Below are positions 20,376-30,915 of a DNA stretch of 64,000 nucleotides, in pieces; position 1 is the first letter of the stretch, and each line of letters starts with the position of its first letter. The translations under genes and the position numbers were made by a program. A model generated the notes under the pieces. That model was given only the letters and a program-made list of their open reading frames with translations. It was not told where the DNA came from and did not search any database. This DNA is from Trichobilharzia szidati (lineage: Eukaryota; Platyhelminthes; Trematoda; Strigeidida; Schistosomatidae): NCBI GenBank assembly GCA_944472155.2, contig OX235273.1, positions 106,662,582 through 106,726,581 of the forward strand, given 5' to 3'.

Positions 20376-21783
20376 CCCACCAATCAAAGGTATTCAAATA
20401 GATGACCAAGAAATAATGGTATCCTTCAAAGTCACAGCATTATATATTTCATTTGGAAAGAAACCAGCAAAAGAAATCATGGAGTAATTACTCAACAACG
20501 GCAATTACCTCCTACAATACTCAAAAGTGCAGTACACAATCTAGATGGAATACATAAACCTATGTCTAACAACGTATTTTCAGTTCGATGGCGAAATATA
20601 TGAACAAACTAAAGGAACACCTATGGGATAGCCCATGTCAGGTGTGATTGTAAATACTATGATACAAAGACTTGAAAACGTAATCCTACCAAAGATCAAA
20701 TCCAAAATTTGGATACGTTACGTGGATGACACATTCGTGATAATAAAAAGAAACGACTTAAACAAAACTCACAACTTAATAAACAACGTCTTCAATGACG
20801 TCAAAATCACGAGAGAACAGGAATCTGAGAACAAAATTCCATTTTTGGAAGTCTTAATCAAGTGAAAACTAGAAACTCAAGTTTACAGATGCAGAAACTG
20901 AAACCATACAGATCAAATACTCAATGATAACAGCAACAATCCACTAGCACAAAAGAGGAATTGCATACAAACACTATTCAAGAGGGCCAGAACTCTCTAC
21001 AGCACTTCTATCTTAAGGAAAAGTGAAGAAAAATATCTCATTGATGTCTTTCAAAAGAATGGATATCCACGGAACTTCATCAAAAGAAGTCTATCCCCAA
21101 TCCATCCAACCAAATCAAAGGTCTCTTAGGAAAGCACAAAGAAAATTGCCCCACCATATACAAAGGACAGCTCAGAAATTACTGCAAGTCTCTTCAAACC
21201 TTTAGGATTTGACGTCGCACACAAACCAACAAGATCACTTCATTCAACTCTGTGTAAACCAAAAGACTCAACAGCGAAAGAAGATAAAACCAACATCATC
21301 TACAAAATAAAGTGTATCAACTGCGAAAAACACTACATTGGCTAAAGTGGATGCCCTCTTCATCTTTGCATCCATTAACACAAATTGGCAGTCAAAAGAT
21401 ATGATATCCACTCCCTCATATCGCTGCATACATACAACCACAGACATCAATTCGACTGGGACAACGTTTGAATATTAGGCAGAAGAAAAAACTAGGAACC
21501 CGCGAGAATTTTCGAAGCCTGGTACTCCAGTGAATCGGCAATTAGCAGGCAAATTAACATAGATGAAATTTACCAATCCATAAGAGGAAAATCTCATGTA
21601 CAAAGAGTAAAACTTCAGGTCAAGGAAACAATCAATACCCATACAAGTAGACTAGAGGGTGTAGAAAATGACAAAAGCGATCAATCATATTCAAGGTTAT
21701 CAGGGGAGATAACTAATAAACTCGTAGGGAAATTTAAAAGCTCAATTCAAATTGAAGTATGCGATGAAGATGTTGCCTACTAG
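20376..21783 (+). pseudogene. PLE: RT motifs, linker and GIY-YIG, multiple stops
   Basis: One continuous but broken PLE body. RT: MVSFKVTALYISFG (motif A, Asp changed to Lys, ~20415), FDGEIYEQTKGTPMG (motif B, ~20590-20630), IWIRYVDDTFVIIKR (motif C, 20705-20750, intact DD), IPFLEVLIK (~20835). Linker ~20870-21290. Endonuclease: NIIYKIKCINCEKHYIG (~21292-21345), followed by an interrupted helix, NHRHQFDWDNV, ARIFEAWYSSESAISRQINI and a Lys-rich end, stop ~21781. The catalytic Tyr-Ile-Gly is followed at once by a stop codon. Related to the GIY-YIG parts at 52.0 and 55.3 kb. Confidence 0.85.
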
Positions 21784-21983
21784 GGTAATGAAAGCTTCGC
21801 AAGTACACCATCCAGGTCAGAGAATACATCTAAATCAACAACAAATAAACTATGTTCGTTCTCTGTAAGTTCAGATGTGAAATGAACATGTTTTCAGATG
21901 TTGTTCTCCAGTTCCGAAAGACATGTCTGTAAGGTTTCAACCATATTCAGTTAAGAGCGTTTAAGGGTTCGACCCTTAGGTAA

Positions 21984-22137
21984 AATATGACTACAGCGTA
22001 ATATTTTCCAGTAAAATTTTGGAATGATAGCAGAGAAAATATTGTAAATTGAGTTATTCACAGTGCAAGTATTACAAGTCCATTCCTTATCAATTCATAT
22101 ACAATTGAGAGTATAAGACAATGAGGTGCTAAGCAAA
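21984..22137 (+). repeat. Direct repeat A (5' copy)
   Basis: About 154 bp repeated with high similarity at 23101-23254. Lies immediately 5' of the PLE RT below. Noncoding. Confidence 0.8.
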
Positions 22138-22139
22138 CA

Positions 22140-22790
22140 TAGAAAATATAAATGATAATGAAGAAAAAATGGTTAGTTTTGACATTGTCAGTTTATACAC
22201 ACGTATACCAATAAATATGGCTATGGAGGCAGTCAGAAACGAACTCATTTCTGACCAAGAACTCGAACTTAGGACAAAAGTGCCATTTGAGGACATAATG
22301 CTGGGAGTACAGCTATGCCTGACTTCCACAGTATTTAAATTCCAAGGTAAAATATACAAACAACCTGAGGGAGTTGCCATGGGATCACCAATATCCCCAG
22401 TTGTAGCAGATATATTCATGGATAAGTGGGAAAGCATAACGATTGAAACGTTCACCCCCACCCCAAAAGTATGGTGGAGGTATGTAGATGACACATTCAC
22501 TGTACTTAGAGCGCAAGATATAGATAGGTTTTTCGAACACATCAACTTGAAGGTTGAGGCAATTCAATTCACTTATGAATTGGAAAATCAGGAAGGGGAG
22601 CTCCCAATGTTAGATTGCAATGTAAAAAGGAAAGAGGATGGGAAGTTAAACACTAGTGTTTACAGGAAACCCACACACTCAAACAGATATTTGGACTTCC
22701 AATCATCCCATCCTATGTCAGTGAAAAATAAGATTGGTGAAATGTTTAAATGACAGAGCACAAAAATTAAGTAGTACCAAAGAAAATATA
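22140..22790 (+). pseudogene. PLE reverse transcriptase, best preserved RT in the window
   Basis: Frame 22169-22753 (194 aa) contains the RT core in order: MVSFDIVSLYTRIPI (motif A Asp, residues 1-15), LCLTSTVFKFQGKIYKQPEG (~50-69), VAMGSPISPVVADIFMD (motif B, ~70-86), WWRYVDDTFTVL (motif C with both Asp, ~104-115), ELPMLDCNVKR (~147-157), SVYRKPTHSNRYL (~164-176). A +1 shift near 22740 moves the continuation CLNDRAQKLSSTKENI into another frame before a stop at ~22792. Upstream RT motifs, linker and endonuclease are missing, so it is not an active element. Confidence 0.9.
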
Positions 22791-22797
22791 TAACAGG

Positions 22798-23101
22798 TGT
22801 AACAACAGACGACAAGGGTCAGGCAACAGATCGTTTATTAAAGAAAATCAACACATATTTATAGATTTCAATGTACATTATTGTAGATTATTGTTAGTAG
22901 AAAATACAGTCTTTTGATTGGTTGTTTCTCACAGAAAGTTAACCTTGCGTCTCTTTGTGACTGTGTCAGATCATGTATATGCTAACTGTATCCGCCTACG
23001 CAAAGCCTTTGTTCTCATTTTCTCACCACCAATATTGGGGACATAAACATTGACGTCAATTACTGTCTACCAACTTTGGCTAGCAGCCAGCTTTCACCAC
23101 A
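22798..23101 (-). mobile_element. Solo LTR, 304 bp
   Basis: Minus-strand twin of 13492-13795 (same length; TG at 23101 and CA at 22798 in its own sense), with the TATAAATATG and AATAAA signals conserved. It inserted between the PLE RT and repeat A'. I see no clear target duplication. Confidence 0.75.
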
Positions 23102-23254
23102 ATATGACTACAGCGTAATATTTTTCAATAAATTTTGGAATGATACGAGAGAAAAAGTTGCAAATTGAGTTATTCACGGTGCAAGTATTACAAGTCCACT
23201 CCTTATCAATTCATATACAAGTGAGAGTATAAGACAACGAGGTGCTAAGCAAAG
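23101..23254 (+). repeat. Direct repeat A' (3' copy)
   Basis: Second copy of 21984-22137, starting at the LTR edge. The pair brackets the PLE RT fragment plus the LTR, so A may be a PLE terminal repeat. Confidence 0.75.
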
Positions 23255-23329
23255 CTAGAAAACAGAAACGCAGTTTCAGCTCAAAAGGTTATATTGAAAC
23301 TCATAAAAAGAATTATAGTTTGTACGGTC

Positions 23330-23640
23330 AAAATTAGGTGAGTGAGTCGGCTGAAATCACTAATATGAATGATTATGCAGTCACACTGTCCTTCTGTATG
23401 AATACGTTCGGTTGAAAACATTCGGTTTCAGTCACTTCAAGCCGTAATAAATTAGGCGTCGCTTGTATTTTTAGCATTTTGAAGGATTTGGAGATGTCAG
23501 CAAAATGTCCTGGATTCATTAAGTGTTTGGTAATTACATTTTGTAAATATCTGCTTCATCTTGAACATAAATGCTTTTGGAATATGCTCCGTCTTTCCAA
23601 TATAGTAGGTAACATAAAAGCATAAAAATTTATAAAGGTG
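23330..23640 (-). pseudogene. PLE GIY-YIG fragment
   Basis: Minus strand: YYIGKTEHIP at ~23610 (GIY-YIG entry), a frame break, then ITKHLMNPGHFADISKSFKM and FIQKDSV near 23400. These match the KHLVD..H and QK positions of other PLE endonucleases here. Confidence 0.7.
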
Positions 23641-23724
23641 GTTCTGGTCGACTTCAGCAAGGTACGTATCCAGTTTAGATTGGCGTATTCAGCATATGAT
23701 AGGGTATGGTTTGTTTTGTTTGAT

Positions 23725-24045
23725 TAATTGGAGGATTTCGTCATGACCTGACATCATTTAGGGAACCACTGGAAAGTCAACAGGGAGTACTGGACAGCCA
23801 ACGTTTTCGTCCTAGTTTGCTACTCTTCATCGGTGCGTACCCACCACAGGAATTTCGAACCCAGAACATTCTGGTTACAACTCGGGCCAGCCCGTAGACC
23901 ATTAAGCCGCGGAGACCCAATCCTATGGCCAGTCCATGAGTTCCGACTTCTACCAATTAATGATATAGCGCGACCACTTCGCGATGTCTTCTTCGGCGAG
24001 TAATTGTCCTCACCTTCGACCTGCTGTATCCTACTGATCACGGAT
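23725..24045 (-). mobile_element. HHR-SINE, minus half of a ~620-bp palindromic dimer
   Basis: Full-length on the minus strand: 3' end 23725, hammerhead block 23787-23835, B-box-like TTTCGAACCC at ~23853, 5' distal part to 24045. The block keeps stem II loop and GAAA but the core is CCGAUGA-like with extra bases. It meets an equally complete plus copy at 24046. Confidence 0.85.
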
Positions 24046-24345
24046 GATGAAGGTGAGGACAGTCACTCACTGAAGAAGACATCGCGAGGTGGTCGCGCTA
24101 TGTCATGAACTGGAAGTCGGAATTCATAGACTGACCATTCAATCGGGTCCCCATGGCTTAATGGTCTACAGGCTAGCCCGAGTTGTAACCAGAATGTCCT
24201 GGGCTCGAACTTCATGTGGTGAGTGAGTAATTCTTAAGAGTCCCAAACTAGGAAGGAGGAAACAACTGTCTAGCAGTACTCCCTGCAGGTTTTCCAATGG
24301 TTCTCTAACTGATGTCAGCTCATGATGAAATCCTCCAAACAAATA
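24046..24345 (+). mobile_element. HHR-SINE, plus half of the palindromic dimer
   Basis: Starts in the 5' distal part (24046-24150), A-box-like TGGCTTAATGG at ~24153, B-box-like GCTCGAACTTC at ~24202, hammerhead block 24225-24275 of the insertion type, full 3' segment to 24345. Outer ends of both halves read GGAGGATTTC inwards. Confidence 0.85.
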
Positions 24346-24905
24346 AATACTTTCTTCTTTCCCACATTTGGGTGTTTTATTTTCTCGTCTTTTTCTTCAC
24401 AATAATTTAGGATAAAACTATTGAGATATCCATTGTCTCTTGAGGATTTCTGATTTGATGTTCTTTATTTCAACAGATGAAAAATTATCAGTTTTTATTT
24501 ACATACTGACTTCTTACACAAATACCTTGAGGATATCTTCATTATTGTCAAACTCGATAGTTTTACCGATCAGCATGCAGAGTGTTTAAATAGTGGGGAA
24601 ATTTTGTAGCTAAGGTGGATGATATTAGATGGTGTCGTTATGTTCTCTAAGTTCGATAGTTTTAACTGCGAAATTTTTATTGTCCGTCTTTTCGGCAAGG
24701 CAACTTCAGAGCAGACGTAAATATGAAGTTTGAATTCTCCTTGAAATTGATCCAAGTGGTTCTTCCATTGAACTTTTTTGAGACAGGTTGCTAATTCGCG
24801 CTACTATTGATAGTTTTTATTGGCCTGAAAGGTTGACTTTCTTTCGTATAACCACTGGAAGACAATGAAGGAAACCTCACTGCCGAATTTATTTATCTAA
24901 ATAAA
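24346..24905. other. No gene or known repeat recognised
   Basis: Short ORFs only, none with recognisable motifs. Confidence 0.5.
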
Positions 24906-24907
24906 AC

Positions 24908-25146
24908 TATTTTATTCGTTTAAGTTCCCAGTAGAGCATAGGGCGGCTACAAGCTAGAGGCTTGAAATTTCGGTAGCAGTGGTATGTATTTTTATGCGGT
25001 GTGGTTGCTCGCGTCATGCCCAACCTTCCCTCTTTACCAGTCTAATTATTGCCTTCGTTAGGTAAATGAGTGCGTCGGTGACCGGGGATCGAACCCCGAA
25101 CCATCTAAAGCAGTTGGCAAACATTCTACCGCTGTACCACTGACAC
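24908..25146 (-). mobile_element. SINE-1
   Basis: Minus strand, complete: RTE-like tail 24912-24945, body 24990-25050, head 25068-25146 with B-box-like GGGGATCGAACCCC at ~25084. Confidence 0.8.
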
Positions 25147-25309
25147 ATACACACATATATACACATGGGTTAGTAAAGACAGGTGGAGATAACAAATGAA
25201 GGATACCCGACTATTTTGGCTGTGCCAGTGGACAGGATTTTCACAGCAGACAGATTAACTCTACTTCTGGATACCAACTGGTCACTACCATACTTAATCT
25301 AATTTTGTC

Positions 25310-25440
25310 GTTCTTATAAAATCAGGATGAATAAGAATCGGTTTTTTGCGTTCTTTCTCACCATGTTTTGCGGGTAAATATTTTCTGCCAGTGACTTCTT
25401 GAATAACATTAGTTCACTGTCTAGTTCATCAACTAAGTGT
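25310..25440 (-). pseudogene. PLE RT-endonuclease linker, inverted fragment
   Basis: Minus frame reads HLVDELDSELMLFKKSLAEN and YPQNMVRKNAKNR, the linker helix seen as DEELNNIKRLLSENGYPGKF at 63.5 kb. It abuts a sense PLE C-terminus at 25441. Confidence 0.7.
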
Positions 25441-25770
25441 AAGAGAGGTTGATTACTGAATCCTTGTTCATCGAGTCTACACCTGACACGTGCAAAATGC
25501 TGCAGTGACTCATTACTCATACCGGAAATATGCAAAATACTACTACCGATCAAATCAAGCGATGGAAAGTGATGGAATTATAAAAACGAAGTTAAAAAGT
25601 TGTGTGAGCAATGTCTTGATATGATTATGAGCAGTAATAAATTGTACTCGAAACATGGTCATCAGAAAACATTACTGTATGAAAACACTGTGAGACTTTA
25701 TCAAAACAAATTTTACCCATAATGGAATTACACTCTACCACAGTGCACAAGTTTTATTCTTCTATCAATC
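25441..25770 (+). mobile_element. PLE C-terminus and 3' UTR
   Basis: ERLITESLFIESTPDTCK then a stop (25443-25500), followed by a 3' UTR that matches 48950-49245 closely, including the ACAGTGCACAAGTTTTATTC end. Opposite orientation to 25310-25440. Confidence 0.8.
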
Positions 25771-26190
25771 ACAAGCACTACCTTAAAGTTTCATGATAAG
25801 AGATGACTACTTTAATGAATCAGGATACTTTATATATCCTATGAAAAATCTTGTATATGAATGCATTTGTATAGCTAGGTGAATGAGCTCACTCTGTCAC
25901 TGGAAGCTGGTTGTTTGCTAAACAGTTCACTGTTCTCTGTATCAACGCTTAAGAAGGATGAAGTCTGAGAGGAAACTGTCAATAAGAACGTAGAAAAAGT
26001 GAGAAACATGAATCCATTTTTTCATAAAACATTGCGTCTAACCAGGTACACCACTAAACAGCTCAGCCTGAAATGAGTCAAAGGGTTTTCCGATGTTTAG
26101 ACAACTTTGATGGGGCTAGCAAGCACTACTCATCAAATGCTAGTGATACTCAACTACCTGTGTCTATCAGTCGTCAGTATATAGTGTTAT
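25771..26190. other. No gene or known repeat recognised
   Basis: Unassigned sequence. Confidence 0.45.
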
Positions 26191-26192
26191 GA

Positions 26193-26413
26193 TTACCTTT
26201 TTTTCCTTCACGTTCTCCAGTGGAACATAGGGCTTGAAGTTTCTGTAGCAGTGTTTATTTTACAGGATGGGGTTGCTAGCCTCATGCCCAACCTTTCCTC
26301 TTTACCAGCATTATTTCTGGCTTAGTGAGGTAAAGGAGTGAGTCGGCCGGGGATCGAACCCTGAACTATGTGCATGGTCGGAGAGTGTCCTAAACGCTAT
26401 GCTCCCGATGCAA
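26193..26413 (-). mobile_element. SINE-1 with a SINE-2-like head
   Basis: Minus strand: tail and body are SINE-1 (26200-26330), but the head (26335-26413) has the GTGCATGGTCGGAGAGTGTCC stretch typical of SINE-2 heads. B-box-like GGGATCGAACCC at ~26349. Suggests head exchange or a shared ancestor. Confidence 0.75.
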
Positions 26414-26529
26414 TGATTACCTTGATATCATAAAATTCTAGATGACTAACAAACTAATAACAAACTATAATAAATATCTCAATGTAGAATTTGTTCTGAA
26501 CTAAAATTGTTCAGAGAATCGCTTAAAAC

Positions 26530-26695
26530 AAAGGAGCACCTGACAACCGTTTTGTCCTAGTCTGAGAATCTTCAACAGTTGGTTCTCATGACCCCAACAG
26601 AGATCAATTCTAAGATCTCAGTCCATCAATAATTTAGCCGCTAGTTTCAAATTCAACGATCCGTGAATTCTAACTTCTACCATGTTTTATGGTCT
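26530..26695 (-). mobile_element. HHR-SINE, degraded
   Basis: Minus strand; hammerhead block remnant 26545-26590, B-box region ~26605, head and part of the 5' distal segment. Confidence 0.5.
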
Positions 26696-27200
26696 CAAGA
26701 GAGATGGTTAGCACATTCATGAGGACCTGAACATGTTGTCCACAAAAACAATGAAATAACTGAATGTTAAAACATCCAGCAAAACCATCCAGCTGAGAAA
26801 CAAATCTTCTCCATCAGTTGTAAATTTCCCCTTATTTCATCTTATGTACAGTTCAATTACATATCTTAATTTTTATTAAAATCTGACTGTATGTTTTGAA
26901 CCATTTTCTTAAGACCGATAGTTATGTGTGAAAGAAATCAGAAAAGCGGAAAACAATAAGCTGAGGTATGCTTTGCTATTATCAATCATGGGTCTAGATG
27001 GTGCAACAACAGTAGATGTAGGCTAGGGTCGACTTTTCAGCATATTGTCTGAAGTTGGAATGTTGCTCAAGTATCCATTGTATTGAAATAACATCAGAGA
27101 TAAAGCCACCTATACTGTCAACAACATAACCCACTAGCCATTTATAGCCATTTTTTTCTAACTGTTAGACTTTTGAAGATAGTCAGGTAGATAACTGTGT
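26696..27200. other. No gene or known repeat recognised
   Basis: Unassigned sequence. Confidence 0.45.
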
Positions 27201-27214
27201 GTTTGTGTTTGTGT

Positions 27215-27290
27215 ATATAATTGGTAGAGTGCCTACTAACCATGCATGCGTGGTTCAGGTTCGATTCTTATCCAACCCACTTCTTAACTT
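27215..27290 (+). repeat. tRNA-like segment, possible further SINE head
   Basis: TTGGTAGAGTGC resembles an A box and GGTTCGATTC (~27259) a B box at tRNA-like spacing, but I cannot fold a convincing acceptor stem. A similar pattern is at 31225-31295. Confidence 0.35.
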
Positions 27291-27720
27291 CTCTTTTCGG
27301 GTAGCAATCACAGTAAAGAGAGAACTTTTGGGCAGGGGGCTAGGAGCGTCTATAACCGCAATAATTTCTTGGGAAATCCCTACTGAAAATCTAATTTATT
27401 TCCCTTTATGATTTTAATCAAGGCAGAAACAAATTTTAATGTAGAATAATATGATGTCATGATTTATTTTGTTGGATTCTTTCTTCAGTTGCTTACAATC
27501 TAAAAGTTGATTATGTAAGTGCACATAGAATTTTGTCATACTTACAATAATCAACATGATTTTTGTTAAGACAGACAGGTGTTAATAAACAATGTCCAGG
27601 AGTTCCACTTATATAACTTATAAAGAAGGTCAAAGTTAATAATAATAATAAATTTAATAACAAAAGCTTTATTATGCACAATATGTTTACACAATATACT
27701 CAACTTTCCGCGAAGTTTAT

Positions 27721-27785
27721 TGGAGCGAAGAAAATTTTCTTTTCGACGAACTCATCAACCTGGCTGTACGTTCATGTATTTATGA
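27721..27785 (-). ncRNA. Structured PLE-end motif (type 1)
   Basis: Reverse complement reads GTACAGCC, TGATGAGTTCGTCGAAAAG, then the self-complementary AAGAAAATTTTCTT and CGCT. Same three-helix layout as 12270-12340 and 58424-58485; stem I is shortened here. It marks the left end of the palindrome below. Confidence 0.5.
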
Positions 27786-27873
27786 TAAGTAATGGGTGGG
27801 AAAGTCCCAGAATAATCTCCGGTCAAAGGGTCAGACTGATAAAATTACAATTAGAAAGTAAAATGATATAATA

Positions 27874-28682
27874 AATAGGGGGACGGATCAAAAACTCAAA
27901 CAATGTAGCATCATAATTACTGAGAAGATTGACATATTGTGCAATTGGGGGTTAGAAATGTAGAAATAACAAAAATAGACAGGATGTTTAGATAAAATAA
28001 TCTTGTGGGATCATGACTAATGTGACGAATAATTGTTTATGCAATCAGGGATTAAATATGTAGAAATATTAAAATGACAAAATATGCAGGAAGTTCGGAA
28101 ATGAAAATATGGTAGTGTAAATAGTGGAGGGATTAAGAAAAGCTTAAAATAACATAAATAAACAGGAAGTTTGGAGAAGAAAGGTAATGAGATAGTCACT
28201 ATTACAAGAGTTACCTGTTTATGATGGCCATGGCCAGGACAAGGGTTGGACGTATTTCTTTTGGATACACAGCGTGGGTTTGAGCATAGCCAAGGCACTA
28301 GCTATCCAAAAGCTCAAACCCTTATCCTTACCATGGCCATCATATACAGGTAATTCTTCTAATAATGACTATTCCATTGCCTTTCTTATCCAAACTTCCT
28401 ATTTATTCATGTTATTTTTAAGTTTTGCTTAATCCCTATTTACACTCCAAAATTTTCATATTCGAACTTCCTGCATATTTTGTCATTTTATTATTTCTAC
28501 ATATTTAATCCCTGATTGCATAAACAATTATTCGTCACATTAGTTATGATCCCACAAGATTATTTTATCCAAACATCCTCTCCATTTTTGTTATTTCCAC
28601 ATTTCTAACCCCCAATTGCACAATATGTCAATCTTCTCAGTAATTATGATGCTAGTTTGTTTGAATTTTATCCACCCCCCTG
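27874..28682. repeat. Large palindrome (~370-bp arms) of PLE terminal sequence
   Basis: 27874-28247 is an imperfect reverse complement of 28314-28682, spacer ~66 bp. The right arm is pyrimidine-rich in the plus sense and is followed at 28683-28716 by the structured PLE-end motif in plus sense; the left arm is preceded by the same motif in minus sense. It therefore reads as two PLE 3' ends in inverted orientation. Right arm lacks ~85 bp present on the left. Confidence 0.8.
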
Positions 28683-28716
28683 TTCGTCGGAAAGAAAATT
28701 TTCTCAGCTGCAACCG
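28683..28716 (+). ncRNA. Structured PLE-end motif (type 1), partial
   Basis: GTTCGTCGGAAAG, AGAAAATTTTCT and CAGCTG remain; the 5' strand of stem I is missing. Mirrors 27721-27785. Confidence 0.45.
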
Positions 28717-29214
28717 TCTTTCTTTTTATTAATTCCTATGATCCAATTTGTATATTCCGTGATTTGAAGTTTAGTGCATAATATTTTCTCTTCATCGATG
28801 AGTTTCAAATAAAACAGTTATCTCCAGCAAATTATGTGACGAAGTGTGATGTTAGATCTGAAGAATAAGATAATCCACTATGGTAGTTTTCTTTTGTCCC
28901 ACAGAAATGCTCAATGATAGGCTACAAACCAACTAAAAATGCGCATGGATACAACTGAACGGTTATAACAGCAAGAAGTACAGAAAATAAGATGAATTGT
29001 CAAGTAGCCCAAAGATTCAAGCAGGCCGCCAATCCAACAATATAAAAACGTGCAAAATTAATCTCCGGATACATTTAAAATTGAGTTTCATAATCAAGAC
29101 AAGAGGTAGAGAAGTTGATGATGACTAATAGTGTGTTGATTTTATCTGAAGCCATAGAAACAAAAAAAATTGAATTACGTTATGGCAGAAAATGGTGGAG
29201 GGAGTGAAAACAAA
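28717..29214. other. No gene or known repeat recognised
   Basis: Unassigned AT-rich sequence. Confidence 0.45.
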
Positions 29215-29560
29215 AGATTATTTAACCAGTTGAGGCTCAGAGATCAAAACGTTGAGCCACCAAGGCAAAGAAGAGTTAATAAGCGGCTCTTTCTGAGAAC
29301 ATAAGTCAGGTTTTAAACGTTTGATAGCGATTACTTTAGCGAATTTGAGGAGAGATAAGTTGTATTGTTTATGAATAATCCGAAAGGATTTCAAGCTGTC
29401 AACCTCATGGCTCATATCAACAAGATGTCTTGCAATAGTACTATTTGAAGCATATGTTCCTTTGAAACGTAAACGTTTTGGAACATGTTTAGAGAATCTA
29501 AGGTATACCCTATTTTCCGTTTTCCTAATGTATCTACGTGATTAGACTTTGATGTTGTTA
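29215..29560 (-). pseudogene. PLE GIY-YIG C-terminal half
   Basis: Minus strand: YIRKTENRVYLRFSKHVPKR, STIARHLVDMSHEVDSLKSF, LKFAKVIAIKRLKPDLCSQK and SSLPW before the stop at 29218. The GIY-YIG glycine is replaced by Arg (YIRKT). The longest uninterrupted frame starts at 29415. No RT follows upstream within 260 bp. Confidence 0.8.
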
Positions 29561-29824
29561 GTAGATAAAGCAGTAACAAGACGTGATTTTTCTGAATCGT
29601 GTAATGTATTTGCGCAACAGATTTCGAACAATCTGGTCACACACTGAAGTGTCATAGGGATGTATATGAAATTAATAAAGAATTAAGAGGTGAGAAAATA
29701 GACAAGTTAGGTCAAGTTAAAAGGACATACTGAAGGTCAAAATAACAATGAAGATCACTGAACCAAATAACAGAGGTAATAGTACATCTACCCTGACTGG
29801 CATCAAAACAATGTTTACCAAGCA

Positions 29825-30175
29825 AGGTAGTTTAGTGTGTTGACGAAGTGTTTCTGAACGCATAAATGTGGTTTAAACTTTCTAATTGCCAATTAGGGCT
29901 TCCACAAACTTTAGGATACACTTCACAAAACACATTTTGCAGATAGGTTTAAGTGATGTATTAACGTCAATTTTATGTCCTGTCTCTATAATATGATTCG
30001 CAGTAAAGGAGCTAGGTTTCCTGTTCTCCCCCCCCCCATTAATGGATTCTGAGTTTTCTATTTGCTTCTGGAGCCATTTAGGAATATGCTCTGAAGTCCT
30101 TGCTTGCAGAGATTGATGAATCCTCCCTATGTACGTGTGTTACACATTCATTCAAGTTGTTAAATACAGTAGTAT
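29825..30175 (-). pseudogene. PLE GIY-YIG domain, second copy
   Basis: Minus strand: TYIGRIHQSLQARTSEHIPKW (~30135-30075), a Gly run from a C tract at 30028-30038, FTANHIIETGHKIDVNTSLK, a frame break, then KPHLCVQKHFVNTLNYLAW with a stop near 29825. Independent of 29215-29560, to which it is tandem and same-sense. Confidence 0.8.
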
Positions 30176-30364
30176 GTGACACCATTTTTCGCATGTTCAA
30201 AGGGCTTAGATGGATGGATATACTGGCTTCACATTCTCAATTATTACGATATTAGCTGCATAAAAATTTGTCTTTTTAACAGCAACGTTCAATCTTCGTC
30301 TAGTTATCACATACAAACTACGTCTTCTTATTGCTTTATCTTAATTCATAAAGGGAACTAATTG

Positions 30365-30530
30365 TTTTTAGATGTTGTTATTATTGAATAGAAGCACACG
30401 TAGATACAACCAAAAATAATCAACCTTCCGCTATCTTTGCAGCGTTTTCTGACTGTATGTGTCTCAAGGAGGTTATATCAGTTATACAGTTGGACGTTCA
30501 CACCACAGACAGTCGGTTTCCTTCTTAACA
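30365..30530 (-). mobile_element. PLE 3' UTR fragment
   Basis: Similar to 54820-54950 and to 9320-9475 in the same orientation. Noncoding. Confidence 0.45.
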
Positions 30531-30599
30531 GTACAATCCAAAGCTCAAGCTAAAACACAATGTTCTACTCTGATCACAACGAAATGAAGAAAAAACAAA

Positions 30600-30915
30600 C
30601 CAGTATGTGACCAGTAGGGTACAGCAGGTTGAAGATGAGGCAGTTACTCATCGAGGACATTGCTAAGTGACTGAGCTATGTCGTGAATTCGCAGAAGTTG
30701 GAATTCATGAACTGACCTCTGAATCGAGTGCCATTGGCTTAATGGTCTATGAGCTAACTCACCTTATAACCAGAAGGTCGTGGGTTTGAACCTCCTGTGG
30801 TGGTTGCGTACTGGTGAAGAGTCCCAAACTAGGAGGGAACAGCTGTCTGGCAGTACTCCCTGCAGATTTTCCAGTGGTTCTGTAACTCATGTCAGCTCAT
30901 AAAGAAATCCTCCAT
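30600..30915 (+). mobile_element. HHR-SINE, near full length
   Basis: 5' distal part 30600-30730, A-box-like TGGCTTAATGG at ~30735, B-box-like GTTTGAACCTC at ~30785, hammerhead block 30808-30855 (GAAA altered to GGAA-like), complete 3' segment. Confidence 0.8.

Noticed and set aside
22129..22545. 138-codon antisense ORF over the PLE RT
   Set aside because: It is the shadow of the sense RT, whose catalytic motifs are clear.
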